DNA from: Nonomuraea sp. SYSU D8015
GTDB lineage: Bacteria > Actinomycetota > Actinomycetes > Streptosporangiales > Streptosporangiaceae
DNA: 64,000 bases
Assembly (NCBI RefSeq): GCF_008065375.1
Contig: NZ_VJYI01000015.1
Location: 1 to 64,000, forward strand
Direction: 5' to 3'
The position numbers and the translations under genes were made by a program. The notes below the pieces were generated by a model. That model was not told where the DNA came from, searched no databases, and saw only the letters and a program-made list of their open reading frames with translations. Positions within the stretch are counted from its first letter, which is position 1; every line of letters begins with the position of its first letter. This document shows positions 1 to 7,875 of this stretch, one piece after another.

Positions 1-104
1 CCGAGTTCCTTGGCCACATGCGCCACCGGCCGCGGGCCGTCCAGCACCATGCGGACCGCTTCGTCCTTGAACTCCTGGCTGAATCGTCGGTTACGCCCCG
101 CCAC
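1..104 (-). CDS. IS3-family transposase OrfA, N-terminal part cut by the window edge
   Basis: Reading leftward from a GTG at 104 the translation runs VAGRNRRFSQEFKDEAVRMV and continues to the window edge. This is the N-terminal helix-turn-helix opening of IS3-family OrfA proteins, which bind the terminal inverted repeats of the element and form the active transposase by programmed frameshifting into OrfB. About 34 residues are visible, so whether the element is complete cannot be judged. The family call rests on the recognisable N-terminal signature. Bases 105-259 hold no convincing gene. Confidence 0.7.
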   Translation of the reverse strand, partial: MAGRNRRFSQEFKDEAVRMVLDGPRPVAHVAKEL

Positions 105-259
105 AGCCTTCCCTTCCGGTTCTCCCTGAACCTTAGTTGGGGACCTGTCCGGAAGATCCGGGGCACCTCAGAGCCAAGAGGCGAAAGCCCGTGTCCTGGC
201 CGGACTATGGAGCATGTCCACGATCTTGACGCGACTGCCGGTGGTGCTCCCAGCCGTTG

Positions 260-637
260 TCATGGGAGGTTTCCTGCTGGTGAAGCGCTGGCGGCGGATG
301 CCATGTCGCTGATCGTCGGGGAGAGCGGGTGACTGGCACGTAGATCGGCATACCGGAAGGCGACGCGACGGGCGGCTCGCCCAGGTTCGATGGCCGGATG
401 CCAGGCGTAGACAGCGCGCTTGCGCTCGGGGTCCCAGCCGGTCCGCCACCAGAACCGGTAGCCGTCGCACCACACCACCGGCCCCACCCAGACCGACACC
501 AACGCGAGCCCGTAACCGTCGTGAACGTCTGCGGCGATGCCCTCCTGCGCGAGAGCCTGTCGCAGCAACTCGGCGTGAAGCCGTTGCGTGGTGTCCTCTG
601 CTGGATCGGTGCGCGTCGAAACTCGTGAAGGATTCAT
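260..637 (-). CDS. hypothetical protein divergent from the XRE regulator
   Basis: A 125-residue protein beginning MNPSRVSTRTD. I do not recognise the family. The first 30 residues are polar. The middle is rich in Trp and Tyr (WVGPVVWCDGYRFWWRTGWD) and looks like a small folded domain. The tail is Ser/Ala-rich. No membrane segment or signal peptide is seen. It is divergently arranged with the XRE/TPR regulator at 732, about 94 bp away. Small unknown proteins next to XRE/TPR regulators are common in actinomycetes, so a regulator-partner relationship is possible but is inference. The start is uncertain: the reading frame is open further upstream and there is no clear Shine-Dalgarno. Confidence 0.55.
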   Translation of the reverse strand: MNPSRVSTRTDPAEDTTQRLHAELLRQALAQEGIAADVHDGYGLALVSVWVGPVVWCDGYRFWWRTGWDPERKRAVYAWHPAIEPGRAARRVAFRYADLRASHPLSPTISDMASAASASPAGNLP

Positions 638-731
638 CACGTCAAGCAAAGCGGCCCCGCTCTTGCCGGGCACGATGACAATAGGAGACAGCCGAGGACA
701 CGGCGTATCCGCGAATATCCGGAGGTGAACG

Positions 732-1979
732 ATGGGCACCCCAGGAACACCGCCCCCGTGGGCCGTACGGCTCCGGGCCGAGCGCAAGGCCAAGGTCGGC
801 ACCGTCGCGGACATGGCCAGACGGCTCAAGGCAGTGGCAGACGGCCCGCTGCCCACCGCGGGAGATCTGACACGGATGATCCGAGGGTGGGAGCGAGGCG
901 ACCACTACCCCAGCGAGCGCTACCGCCTCCTGTACGCTCGCGCGCTGAAGGCGACAGAGGCCGATCTGTTCGACCTGGATGAGCGGCCCAATGTTCCTGT
1001 TCCCGCCTTGCCTCTGGAGAGCGTCGCCCCTGACCTGGATCTCTATGAGCGCATTACCCGTACGCTTCAAGATCCTCGCCGTGTTGACCAGGGCACCGTG
1101 GACTGGCTCGCCACCTGCCTGGCCGAACATCGCAAGGTCGAGGACACCATCGGCTCGCGTCCCCTCTTGGGCATCGTTCGACAGCAACTCGGCATCGTGG
1201 TCGAGCTGGCGCAGAGTGCGCGAGGCAGCATCGCTGACACCGTGGTGGATCTGGCCGCGCAGTACGCCCAGTTCGTCGCGTGGATGTCACTCGACATCGA
1301 CGACCAGGCCGCCGCACTTGCCTGGTACGACCGAGCCCACGACTGGGCGCTGGAGATCGGCGACGTCAACATGGCCACCACCACGCTCAGCATGAAGGCC
1401 CACCAGGCGTGGAGCGCTGGCAACGCCCGCAGGACCGTCCGACTAGCTGAAGCCGCGCGCTGGCACGACGGACGGGTGACTCCCGGAGTGCGCGGCATGG
1501 CCACCCAGATGGCCGCGCGAGGGCACGCTTTGGCAGGGGAGGCCCGTCCGGCCCGCACGCTTCTGGACGAGGCCGAAGCCCTCATCCGTCGAGCCGCCGA
1601 GCACGCCGACGACGAACCGGCGTGGATGTACTTCTATGACGAGACGTGGTTCCGACTCCAGCGCGGCATGACGGAGCTGCATCTTTCGAACTGGCCCAAG
1701 GCCGTCGACTTGCTGACGGCCGGGCTGGCGAGCCTACCTGCCTCCTACAAGCGCGACCGCGCGTGGTACGGATCATGCCTGGCCAAGGCACACGCGGAGA
1801 CGGGGGACGCGCGGGCATCCCTCGATGTAGGGCTCCCGATCGTGGGAGATGCGGTCAAGCTGAACCGCCATGCCCACAAGGAACTCGTCAACGTGCAGAC
1901 ACTCCTTCGAGAACGCCGCTCGCCGCACGCGGAGACTCTGGCGGAGGCACTCACGGCCGCGCGCCAAACGGCAGGCTGA
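732..1979 (+). CDS. XRE-type DNA-binding protein with TPR-like C-terminus
   Basis: A 415-residue protein. Residues about 10-70 form a helix-turn-helix of the kind in actinobacterial XRE regulators that carry a long helical tail (TVADMARRLKAVADG, then LTRMIRGWERGDHYPSERYR). The remaining 300 residues are Ala/Leu/Arg-rich helical repeats resembling TPRs (for example AALAWYDRAHDWALEIGDVN), which probably sense a ligand or partner. The start is well supported by GGAGGTG at 720-726, five bases before the ATG. Regulators with this build often control a neighbouring secondary-metabolism or conjugation locus. The only close neighbour is the divergent small protein, and no target is proven. Confidence 0.8.
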   Translation: MGTPGTPPPWAVRLRAERKAKVGTVADMARRLKAVADGPLPTAGDLTRMIRGWERGDHYPSERYRLLYARALKATEADLFDLDERPNVPVPALPLESVAPDLDLYERITRTLQDPRRVDQGTVDWLATCLAEHRKVEDTIGSRPLLGIVRQQLGIVVELAQSARGSIADTVVDLAAQYAQFVAWMSLDIDDQAAALAWYDRAHDWALEIGDVNMATTTLSMKAHQAWSAGNARRTVRLAEAARWHDGRVTPGVRGMATQMAARGHALAGEARPARTLLDEAEALIRRAAEHADDEPAWMYFYDETWFRLQRGMTELHLSNWPKAVDLLTAGLASLPASYKRDRAWYGSCLAKAHAETGDARASLDVGLPIVGDAVKLNRHAHKELVNVQTLLRERRSPHAETLAEALTAARQTAG

Positions 1980-2078
1980 GCAGCCAGAACGTCCTTTCCG
2001 CTGAGTGACCAACTGAGTGACAACGACGATGGATCGAGCCGTACGCCGGTGGACGGGAGCGGACTGTTAGCCCAGGTC

Positions 2079-2107
2079 GGGGCGGGAATCGTCTATGATC
2101 CCGCCCC
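2079..2107. terminator. stem-loop after the XRE gene
   Basis: A perfect 9-bp inverted repeat, ggggcggga (2079-2087) with tcccgcccc (2099-2107), around an 11-base loop. It lies 100 bp after the XRE stop and just before the attachment remnant. It lacks a T-run, so it is a terminator-like hairpin rather than a classical intrinsic terminator. Confidence 0.45.
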
Positions 2108-2124
2108 TCCGTGATGTGCCTGGG

Positions 2125-2162
2125 GGTCAAGGGGTCGCAGGTTCAAATCCTGTCGTCCCGAC
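2125..2162 (+). other. attachment-site remnant: 3' half of a tRNA-Pro(GGG)-like gene (copy 1)
   Basis: The segment contains a T-arm (GCAGG, TTCAAAT, CCTGT) followed by the acceptor strand CGTCCCG and discriminator A. Just before it, ctgggggtcaag fits the anticodon loop CTGGGGG and 3' stem TCAAG of a tRNA-Pro(GGG). The 5' half of a tRNA is missing. Nearly identical copies lie at 7333-7370 and 50527-50566, each beside an integrase stump. pSAM2-type actinobacterial elements integrate into the 3' end of tRNA-Pro genes, so this is best read as an att remnant. No integrase stump is seen beside this copy. Confidence 0.7.
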
Positions 2163-2176
2163 TTGCTTCGCAGCAG

Positions 2177-2219
2177 GTCAAAGGCCGTGTCCGAGATAAT
2201 CGGGCGCGGCCTGTTTGAC
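2177..2219 (+). terminator. stem-loop directly after attachment remnant 1
   Basis: Gtcaaaggccgtg (2177-2189) pairs with cgcggcctgtttgac (2205-2219), with one bulge and a loop of 15 bases. It occupies the same position relative to the tRNA-like segment as the T-tailed terminators at 7381 and 50577, so it is probably the old tRNA terminator or element-end hairpin. Confidence 0.5.
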
Positions 2220-2682
2220 TTTGGGGGCCAAGATCGCCTCGTGCCTCTCCTCGACCGCTGGTCAAGCGAGGATTGCCGCCACTCTGATGTGGCGAGCTGT
2301 ACGGCCCTGGGGTGGGGCTGGCCCTCGACGCGCTGCAGACCTGTCGTCTCCAGGCCGCGCGGCAGGTGGCGTCTTCGCAGGAGATGGAGCGTCCCTGCGC
2401 CGTCTGATTCGACGCACGGCTGTCTCGTTCTCCTGGCTGAACGGGGCTGGTTGCTGTGGACCCACGACGTCATCCCCGCCATCCGGCTGCTGACGTGTAC
2501 GGCACAGCGCCACCTGTCGCCCGGTCCTCACCAACGGTCCCGGGGGTTCTGGAACGATTTCCTGACGGGGCAGGGCGCGGGCCCGCCCTGCCCGGGCCGC
2601 TACTCCACACCTCGAACGCCGATCCCTGGGAATCAGCGGGGCTACCATGGGGACGCGTAGGGCCAAGTCATCGCCGACGACC
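2220..2682. other. gene-poor stretch
   Basis: No reading frame here resembles a known family. Open frames on both strands look like shadow ORFs of GC-rich DNA, and the leftward one that runs into the tRNA-like segment is an antisense artefact. The only structure seen is a perfect 10-bp stem, gggcagggcg (2568-2577) with cgccctgccc (2584-2593), around a 6-base loop. It is probably decayed accessory DNA. Confidence 0.4.
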
Positions 2683-2812
2683 TGCCACCGCCGCGAGATC
2701 ACGGTCATGTTCCGCGAGCTGCTCACCCGCCTGCCCCAGATCAGCGGTGGCAAGCCCGACCGGCTGCACTCCAGCTTCATCAACGGCTCAAGCACATGGA
2801 ATGCACCTTCCG
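2683..2812 (+). pseudogene. cytochrome P450 C-terminal relic
   Basis: The frame CHRREITVMFRELLTRLP followed by KPDRLHSSFING matches the final 45 residues of actinobacterial P450s of the CYP125/CYP124 type, which end in ...INGIKH plus a few residues. After FING the reading continues as LKHMECTF only after a one-base shift near 2789, so the end is frameshifted. The haem-binding cysteine region and everything upstream are absent. It is a small genomic fossil with no function expected. Confidence 0.55.
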
Positions 2813-3159
2813 ATCAGCTCGCCTCACGCAACGCACGCACCACGGTGAGCGACTCCTCGTCGCCCAGCTCGATGAAGACCGCCTCGGCCCTGGCCAGAGC
2901 GGAGGCGGACTCCTCTGCTCTGCCCGCCAGCCTCAGCGGCGGGCAGCTCGGCCAATATTGGCAGCTGCGGCTGACAGAACCTGCGGAATGAGTCAGGTTG
3001 TTCTTATCGGGGTGAACGGGACCAGCATCTGGCGCCTGGCGCCGACATGGGGGCAGCCTGTAGCAGGAGGACGTGATGCGCGTCGGCTTGTGTGAACGCC
3101 AGCGCGGCGCTAAGAATCAGCGATGGATTATATAAGCGAAGACCGGTATAGTCGCTGTC

Positions 3160-3560
3160 GTGCACGCCTTCGACATACTCGGTGACCCCGTGCGCCGACG
3201 CATTCTGGAGCTGCTCGCCGACGGTGAGCAGACCTCCGGGGCAATCACGGAGATCATCCGGGCGGAGTTCGCCATCTCCCAGCCGGCTGTCTCCCAGCAT
3301 CTGCGCTGCTGCGTGACAGCGGGTTCGCGTCGGTGCGGGCTGAGGGTACGCGCCGGTTCTACGCCGTCGAGCCCGAGCCGCTGAGCGAGGTCGACGCGTG
3401 GCTGGACCGGTTTCGCCGGTTCTGGGAACAGCGCCTCGACGCCCTGGGAACCGAGCTGGCCCGGGGTAGGCGTGCACGCCACCTGGCCGTGGGGAACCCA
3501 TCCGAGCTGCGGGGTCCGGCGCCGACGGGCAAGACCGATGCACCACCGAAGGAGACATGA
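3160..3560 (+). pseudogene. ArsR-family regulator, frameshifted
   Basis: The frame from GTG 3160 gives an ArsR winged helix (VHAFDILGDPVRRRILELLADG, then AISQPAVSQHLR). The match then jumps frame at about 3308-3312 and continues as LRDSGFASVRAEGTRRFYAV and EVDAWLDRFRRFWEQRLDAL to the stop at 3558. A single missing base after SQHLR (cgctgctg where cgcgtgctg would be expected) explains this. The regulator is therefore broken unless this is a sequencing error. Its stop is one base before the ATG of the next gene. ArsR regulators next to an AHSA1/SRPBCC gene are a common pair in actinomycetes, normally with the regulator repressing the pair. Confidence 0.75.
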
Positions 3561-3561
3561 C

Positions 3562-4206
3562 ATGAAAGATGTTCTTGACGAGCTGGCTGCCGTGCGCCGG
3601 GCGATGGGCACTGGCAGCGTGCCCGCCGGCGAGGCGTACACCATCGAGCTGCGGCGTCGATACGACGCGGAGATTGATGACGTCTGGGACGCCATCACCA
3701 ACCCCGAGCGGCTGCAGCGCTGGTTCAAGCCGGTCACCGGGGACCTTCGGCTTGGCGGACAGTTCGCTTTGGACGGTGGAGAGCACGGCGAGATCCTCCG
3801 GTGCGAGCCGCCGCGTCTGCTGAAGGTGTCTTGGCTCTACGGGCCGGACGCCGACGCTTGGCCCGGCACCAGCGAGGTGGAGGTGCGCCTGGCCGCGGGC
3901 CCGGCCGGCGACACCGAGTTCGAGCTGATCCACGCAGCGGTCGTCGGGGAGCCCTTGTTCCCTATCTACGGCCCCGGCGCCGGAGGCGTCGGCTGGGACC
4001 TGGCTCTCCTCGCCCTGGGACGGCTCCTGGTCGGCGGCGTGATCACCGGTCACGAGGAGTTCGAGAAGTCGCCCGAAGGGCGCGAGTTCGGCCGCCGTAG
4101 CGCCGCAGCCTGGGGTCAGGCTCACCTGGCCGCCGGTGGCGAACCGGAGCACGTCGCGGCCGCAGTCGAGGCCACCACCAAGTTCTACGTACCCGACCCG
4201 ACCTGA
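3562..4206 (+). CDS. SRPBCC / AHSA1-like protein
   Basis: A 214-residue protein of the SRPBCC ligand-binding fold (AHSA1, activator-of-Hsp90-ATPase-like). The signature pieces are YTIELRRRYDAEIDDVWDAITNPERLQRWF at the start of the domain (about residues 20-50), DLRLGGQF, and a C-terminal amphipathic helix. These proteins form a hydrophobic cavity, and their ligands are usually unknown. The ATG at 3562 is chosen because it follows GGAG at 3551-3554 and starts one base after the ArsR stop, a coupled arrangement. The partner regulator is frameshifted, so expression may be constitutive. No enzymatic residues are evident. Confidence 0.8.
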   Translation: MKDVLDELAAVRRAMGTGSVPAGEAYTIELRRRYDAEIDDVWDAITNPERLQRWFKPVTGDLRLGGQFALDGGEHGEILRCEPPRLLKVSWLYGPDADAWPGTSEVEVRLAAGPAGDTEFELIHAAVVGEPLFPIYGPGAGGVGWDLALLALGRLLVGGVITGHEEFEKSPEGREFGRRSAAAWGQAHLAAGGEPEHVAAAVEATTKFYVPDPT

Positions 4207-4310
4207 CACTCCTGCTGCGGTGGACTGACCGGCTTCCTCGGCGCCCACGACGCGTAAGACAAGCAGGACTGCAGCAAGTTTTCCCACACCACAAGAAAGA
4301 GCGATACCCC

Positions 4311-4802
4311 ATGAAGTACACCGTCTCGACCGAGATCGCTCTGCCGCGGGAGACAGTGGTCCAGCTCCTAGCCGACCCGGCACACCTGCCGAAGTGGCTG
4401 CGGGGCCTGGTGCTGCACGAGCCGCTGAACGGGAAGCACGGGCAGCTCGGCACCAAGTCGCGCGTCGTGATGCAGATGGGGAAGCGGAAGATCGAGTGCA
4501 CCGAGACCATCACCCGCCGGGAACCGGCAGACCTGCACGAGATCCCGAAAGGCAGCGTCGTTCACTTCGACCGCGAGATCGTCAGCAAGGGCACGTGGAG
4601 CGCCGTGCGCGAGCGGCTGACCGAAGCCGGTCCGGAGACGACACTCTGGGAAAGCGAGAGCGAATACCGGTTCAGCAGCGTGATGATGCGGCTGGTGGCA
4701 CTTCTGATGCCCGGCGCCTTCCGCAAGCAGTCGGAACAGCACATGCAGGACTTCAAGCGTTTCGCCGAGCAAGGCAAGGACGTCCGAGAAGAGACGGACT
4801 GA
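4311..4802 (+). CDS. SRPBCC family protein
   Basis: A 163-residue cytoplasmic protein starting MKYTVSTEIALPRETVVQLLADPAHLPKWL, the usual first strand, helix and helix of the polyketide-cyclase-like/SRPBCC fold. A basic and Met-rich C-terminal helix (about residues 125-155, RFSSVMMRLVALLMPGAFRKQ) closes the cavity. It lies 104 bp after the AHSA1 gene in the same direction and may share its transcript. The ligand is unknown. The ATG is preceded by a weak purine tract (gaaagagcg). Confidence 0.78.
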   Translation: MKYTVSTEIALPRETVVQLLADPAHLPKWLRGLVLHEPLNGKHGQLGTKSRVVMQMGKRKIECTETITRREPADLHEIPKGSVVHFDREIVSKGTWSAVRERLTEAGPETTLWESESEYRFSSVMMRLVALLMPGAFRKQSEQHMQDFKRFAEQGKDVREETD

Positions 4803-4881
4803 TCTGCCGTCACGTTCGGCGATGGCCATGTAGGCGGGTTCTGTGCGGTGGACGATGAGGACATGATCTTCGAGGAAGAGG

Positions 4882-6056
4882 CTATCGAGACGTCGACTTG
4901 GCGGGGACGGTTGCGGCGTATCGGGCCCAGTGGCCGCCTTCCTGGGTCCAGGCGGTGGCGGTCTCGGGGCTGATTCCCAAGAGCTCCGTGAGAACCACAG
5001 TGGGCAGTTGTGTGGAGAGTCCCATCAGGGCGGAAGCCCGGCCCGGACGTGAGTAGATGCCCAGCCGTTTCAACCGTGTTCCGAGACGGTGGCTGCTGAG
5101 TGGCTGACCCGCGAAGGCGCCGGGGAAGAGCCAGGGGGAGTCCGCCGAGGTGCCGATCGTGGTGTGACCGCGTCGTCGGGCGACGAGCCGCCGGGCGAGC
5201 TTGTCAACGGGATCAGGCAGTAGCAGGGGGGGTGTCGCCCAGCATCAGCGACGTCTGCGGACCATCCGTGATCACTGCTGTGGCCGGCAGTTGCGAGACT
5301 GTCGTGAGGGGCTGGGCATAGATCAGGACGAGGAGCCCGGCGAACCGGTCCTCGATCGCGAGGTCGTCGTCGTGCATCAGGCGACGGCTGACCGCCCAGC
5401 GTTCGTCTTCGAATCCACTGTTCCAGGGCCGCGAACCGTTCGTCGCGTGCGGGCAGGACACCGGCGGTGACCAGGGCGGCCCGCAGGAAGGCCACGGACT
5501 TGTTCGGCAGGAGCGCGTCCAGGCCCTCGTGGGTGGGCGGGCAGGTGCCATCCGCGAGCGCGTCGAGGATCGTGCGGGCACTGGGCCGTTCCAGCCGGCT
5601 CAGTCCGGCCTTTGCCCCGCCGGCGACGAGGACGTCGTGGACCGGCTGGAGGCCGGGGCGCATGGCACCGTCGCGGGAGAGCGCTTGGCGGGCCTGCTGG
5701 TCATGGACACAAGAGTGGCAGCGGCCGTAGCTGTGCAGACACTCGACCGTCCCGCAGAGCCGGCAGGGGTTGAAGGAGATCGGGTTCTTCTGCCAGCAGG
5801 TCTCGCAGAGGTGACCGTCCTCGGTCCGGGCCGCGGCGTGCTTGTTCTTGCCTCAGCCCAGGCAGGTCCGGCGGGCGCGTGAGCAGGTGTCGCAGCGGGG
5901 CATCCCGGTCGCGGCCCGGTAGCAGCGTCGCGGCCCTTTGCCGCAGAACGAGCAGATCCGCAGGGTCGGCCGGAAGCAAGCGCGACAGAGGGGACCGTCC
6001 TTGGTCCGTCGCCCGATGGGACGGACCGGTCGCAGAGAACGCAGCTGGGCCCCTCA
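4882..6056 (-). pseudogene. zinc-finger plus tyrosine-recombinase-like gene, multiply broken
   Basis: Read leftward, the N-terminal part holds repeated CxxC knuckles (CRACF, ICSFCGKG, RCDTCSRARRTC, CETCWQK, CRLCGTVEC). An in-frame TGA follows ...RRTCLG at about 5855. Downstream pieces in different frames read PVHDVLVAGGAKAGLSRL, LLVLIYAQPLTTVSQL and LPTVVLTELLGISPETATAWTQ. In this order they match a widespread actinobacterial family of cysteine-rich site-specific-recombinase-like proteins of about 500-600 residues. At least one nonsense codon and two frameshifts separate the pieces. It is probably a dead mobility-associated gene of the small island between attachment remnants 1 and 2. Confidence 0.6.
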
Positions 6057-6965
6057 GCACACTGGCTTTTGATATCGGGAGAGGCGTAGTTCGAAGCCGG
6101 TGTCTCGGCCGGAGGCCGTGAGGGCGATGCCGCCGCTGGTCGTGGCGCTCCAGAGCCAGGGCTGTACGTGGCGCAGTGGGGACTGTTCCGGGCTGGTGCA
6201 GATGGCGTGCCGCAGTGCCAGGCGAAGACGTTGTAGTTGGTCCAGGTCCGTCGCCGGATGATCCACGGCTCGCTGCAGGCCGTCACGCCCGGTGGCCTCG
6301 GCCAGGGCCATCGCCGTTTCTTCGACCGCCGGAGGTTCATCTCTTCTTGCAGCGACCCGCTGCGCCCGCCAGTGGGACCAGTTCGATCCGATGCTGTCCA
6401 GCGCCGCCAGCAACATCGTGAGGATATGCCGTTCCTCGTCCGTACCCTCGCCCCAGACCTCGTCCAACAGCGGGAGGATCTGTGTCCAGGTGACGTGTGC
6501 GAATTTGGTGCCATCCCGGCCGGCCGGCGGCGTGAAGGTGAGCGGTGGCGTCAGATAGGTGAGGTCCACGGCAAGGCCGGGATGATGATGGCCGGCGAGC
6601 GCGTAGTACCCGGCGAGTTGGTCTGGCCGGTGACTCGCACTCTCGGTCTTCAGTTCGATCATCCAGAGCCGTTCGTTCCACAGCAGTGCGTAGTCGGGTG
6701 CCCCGCCCTGCTCGTCGTCGTGCCGTGGGGGCAACTCGAACTCGTCCACGAACAGCGGCTGTCCGCTCCATTCACTGCGGCCGAACGATAGCTCATCCAG
6801 CGACCGCAGGAACCGAGCGCCTTGGGGTGACGGCGGGGTGCGGCTGTTCCATGGGGGATAGGGGCCGCCCACGATCAGCATGGTCAGGAGGCGCTGGCAG
6901 TATTCCTCCCTGCCCAGTCGTAGGCGTCCTAGCAAGTGGAGGGGATTTTCCATCGTCACACTCAT
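6054..6965 (-). CDS. PD-(D/E)XK nuclease-fold protein, function unknown
   Basis: About 303 residues from ATG 6965 (MSVTMENPLHLLGRL). Residues about 90-115 read GAPDYALLWNERLWMIELKTE, which fits the PD...(D/E)xK catalytic core of restriction-endonuclease-like folds, here PD and ELK. It is followed by QLAGYYALA, the usual helix after the core. The C-terminal third is helical and Ala/Arg-rich. No partner methyltransferase is nearby, so a restriction role is not supported. It could be an orphan defence or repair nuclease of the island. The frame is open upstream to 7274, but that part is poorly protein-like, so the start is uncertain. Confidence 0.55.
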   Translation of the reverse strand: MSVTMENPLHLLGRLRLGREEYCQRLLTMLIVGGPYPPWNSRTPPSPQGARFLRSLDELSFGRSEWSGQPLFVDEFELPPRHDDEQGGAPDYALLWNERLWMIELKTESASHRPDQLAGYYALAGHHHPGLAVDLTYLTPPLTFTPPAGRDGTKFAHVTWTQILPLLDEVWGEGTDEERHILTMLLAALDSIGSNWSHWRAQRVAARRDEPPAVEETAMALAEATGRDGLQRAVDHPATDLDQLQRLRLALRHAICTSPEQSPLRHVQPWLWSATTSGGIALTASGRDTGFELRLSRYQKPVC

Positions 6966-7332
6966 CACGGTTCCAGGCGGATGCCCGCTCTGCACGAGTT
7001 CGTCGGCGGTGATGACGGTTCGTGATGGCGGACTTGAATTTGCGACAGTGTGGAACGCGGTCGCCGATGCCCAACGCCATCGTGTTCCGGTAGGAGCAGG
7101 TGCCTCGCTGGAGATGTGGTTCGGTTCCCGGCGACGCGGGCGTTGACTGCGTTTCGCCTCAATTGGGGACTCGGACATGTAGTGACGGCTCCATGGCCTG
7201 AGCGCTGATTGGCTGGGGACCACTTGGGGACCACACGCAGTGCGCAGGTCCGGACGACGTGCCGGTGGGATCACCCAACGCGCGTGCAGAAGCGCGTTTG
7301 ACGTGCGGAAACGCCTGAGGCCATGTCCTGGC

Positions 7333-7370
7333 GGTCAAGGGGTCGCAGGTTCAAATCCTGTCGTCCCGAC
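7333..7370 (+). other. attachment-site remnant: tRNA-Pro-like 3' half (copy 2)
   Basis: From ggtcaag through the T-arm and acceptor strand to cccgac this equals copy 1 at 2125-2162. Flanking similarity with copy 3 (50527) goes further: both are preceded by gaaacgcctgag- or gaaaacgcctgag-like sequence and followed by the same terminator and an integrase stump on the opposite strand. Copies 2 and 3 are therefore homologous ends of related integrative elements. No 5' tRNA half is present. Confidence 0.75.
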
Positions 7371-7380
7371 GGTGGGACGA

Positions 7381-7430
7381 GGCCGGTCGCCTTGGGTGAA
7401 AGCCCAGGTAGACCGGCCTTTCTGTCTTTT
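7381..7430 (+). terminator. intrinsic terminator after attachment remnant 2
   Basis: Ggccggtc (7381-7388) pairs with gaccggcc (7411-7418), with an inner cttggg/cccagg stem and the T-rich tail tttctgtctttt at 7419-7430. It probably originates as the terminator of the tRNA-Pro gene carried along with the att site. Confidence 0.75.
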
Positions 7431-7450
7431 CTGACGATCATGCTGATCAT

Positions 7451-7868
7451 CTAGACCGCCTTCAGTTTGGGACCAGCCCGTGGTGAGGTGGGCGCTCAGG
7501 GCGGTGCTCGCCGCCACGAGGGAGTCGTGGTCCGGGTGGAGATAGCGCTGGGTGGTGGTCAGTGAACCGTGGCCGGCGATCCTCCGGAGCACGTGGATGG
7601 GGACGCCGGCGTCGGCCATCCAGGTGAGCCCGGTGTGGCGAAGATCGTGCCGACGGAGGTGCTCGTAGCCGAGCCTCGCCACGACCTCGTCCCAGTGCGT
7701 CGCATTCCGCAGGACCGCCGTGGTGATGCGGCCGCCCCGCGGACCCGTGAACAGCCGGGCGGATGGATCAATTCCTGCGGCGTTGAGACGCCGCAGGACC
7801 AGCTTTCGAACCTCTGCGATGATCGGGACCTTTCTGGCTCCTTGCCCTTGGTGCCTTTGTCTGCGAGA
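7451..7868 (-). pseudogene. tyrosine integrase, catalytic-domain stump 1
   Basis: The leftward frame has LFTGPRGGRITTAVL, then HLRRHDLRHTGLTWMADAGV, then HVLRRIAGHGSLTTTQRYLHPD. These supply the H-x-x-R, His/Gly and Tyr parts of the tyrosine-recombinase active site. The N-terminal core-binding domain is missing. The frame shifts near DKGTKGK (about 7850), and again at the end, where GPKLKAV and TAG at 7451 would be the natural terminus. It lies beside the att remnant, as int does in pSAM2-type elements. The upstream side abuts the truncated SARP gene. Confidence 0.75.
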
Positions 7869-7875
7869 CCTCCGG

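Noticed and set aside
2090..2165. Complete tRNA-Pro gene at the att remnant
   Set aside because: No 5' acceptor strand CGGGACG, D-arm or 5' anticodon stem is present. Only the 3' half exists here and at the other two copies.
2093..2482. Leftward frame ending in SGRQDLNLRPLDPQ
   Set aside because: This peptide is the antisense reading of the tRNA-like T-arm, a well-known annotation artefact, so no gene is called.
2835..2970. Minus-strand frame ending AVFIELGDEESLTVVRALREAS
   Set aside because: Protein-like composition, but no start, no recognised family and no neighbours to support it.
3004..4383. 459-residue minus-strand frame across the ArsR and SRPBCC genes
   Set aside because: Shadow of the plus-strand genes, which have recognisable domains and a ribosome site.
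7335..7450. C-terminal extension TVGTTGFEPATP of the integrase stump
   Set aside because: It is antisense tRNA sequence read through the terminator. The homologous stump shows the natural stop at the TAG near 7451.
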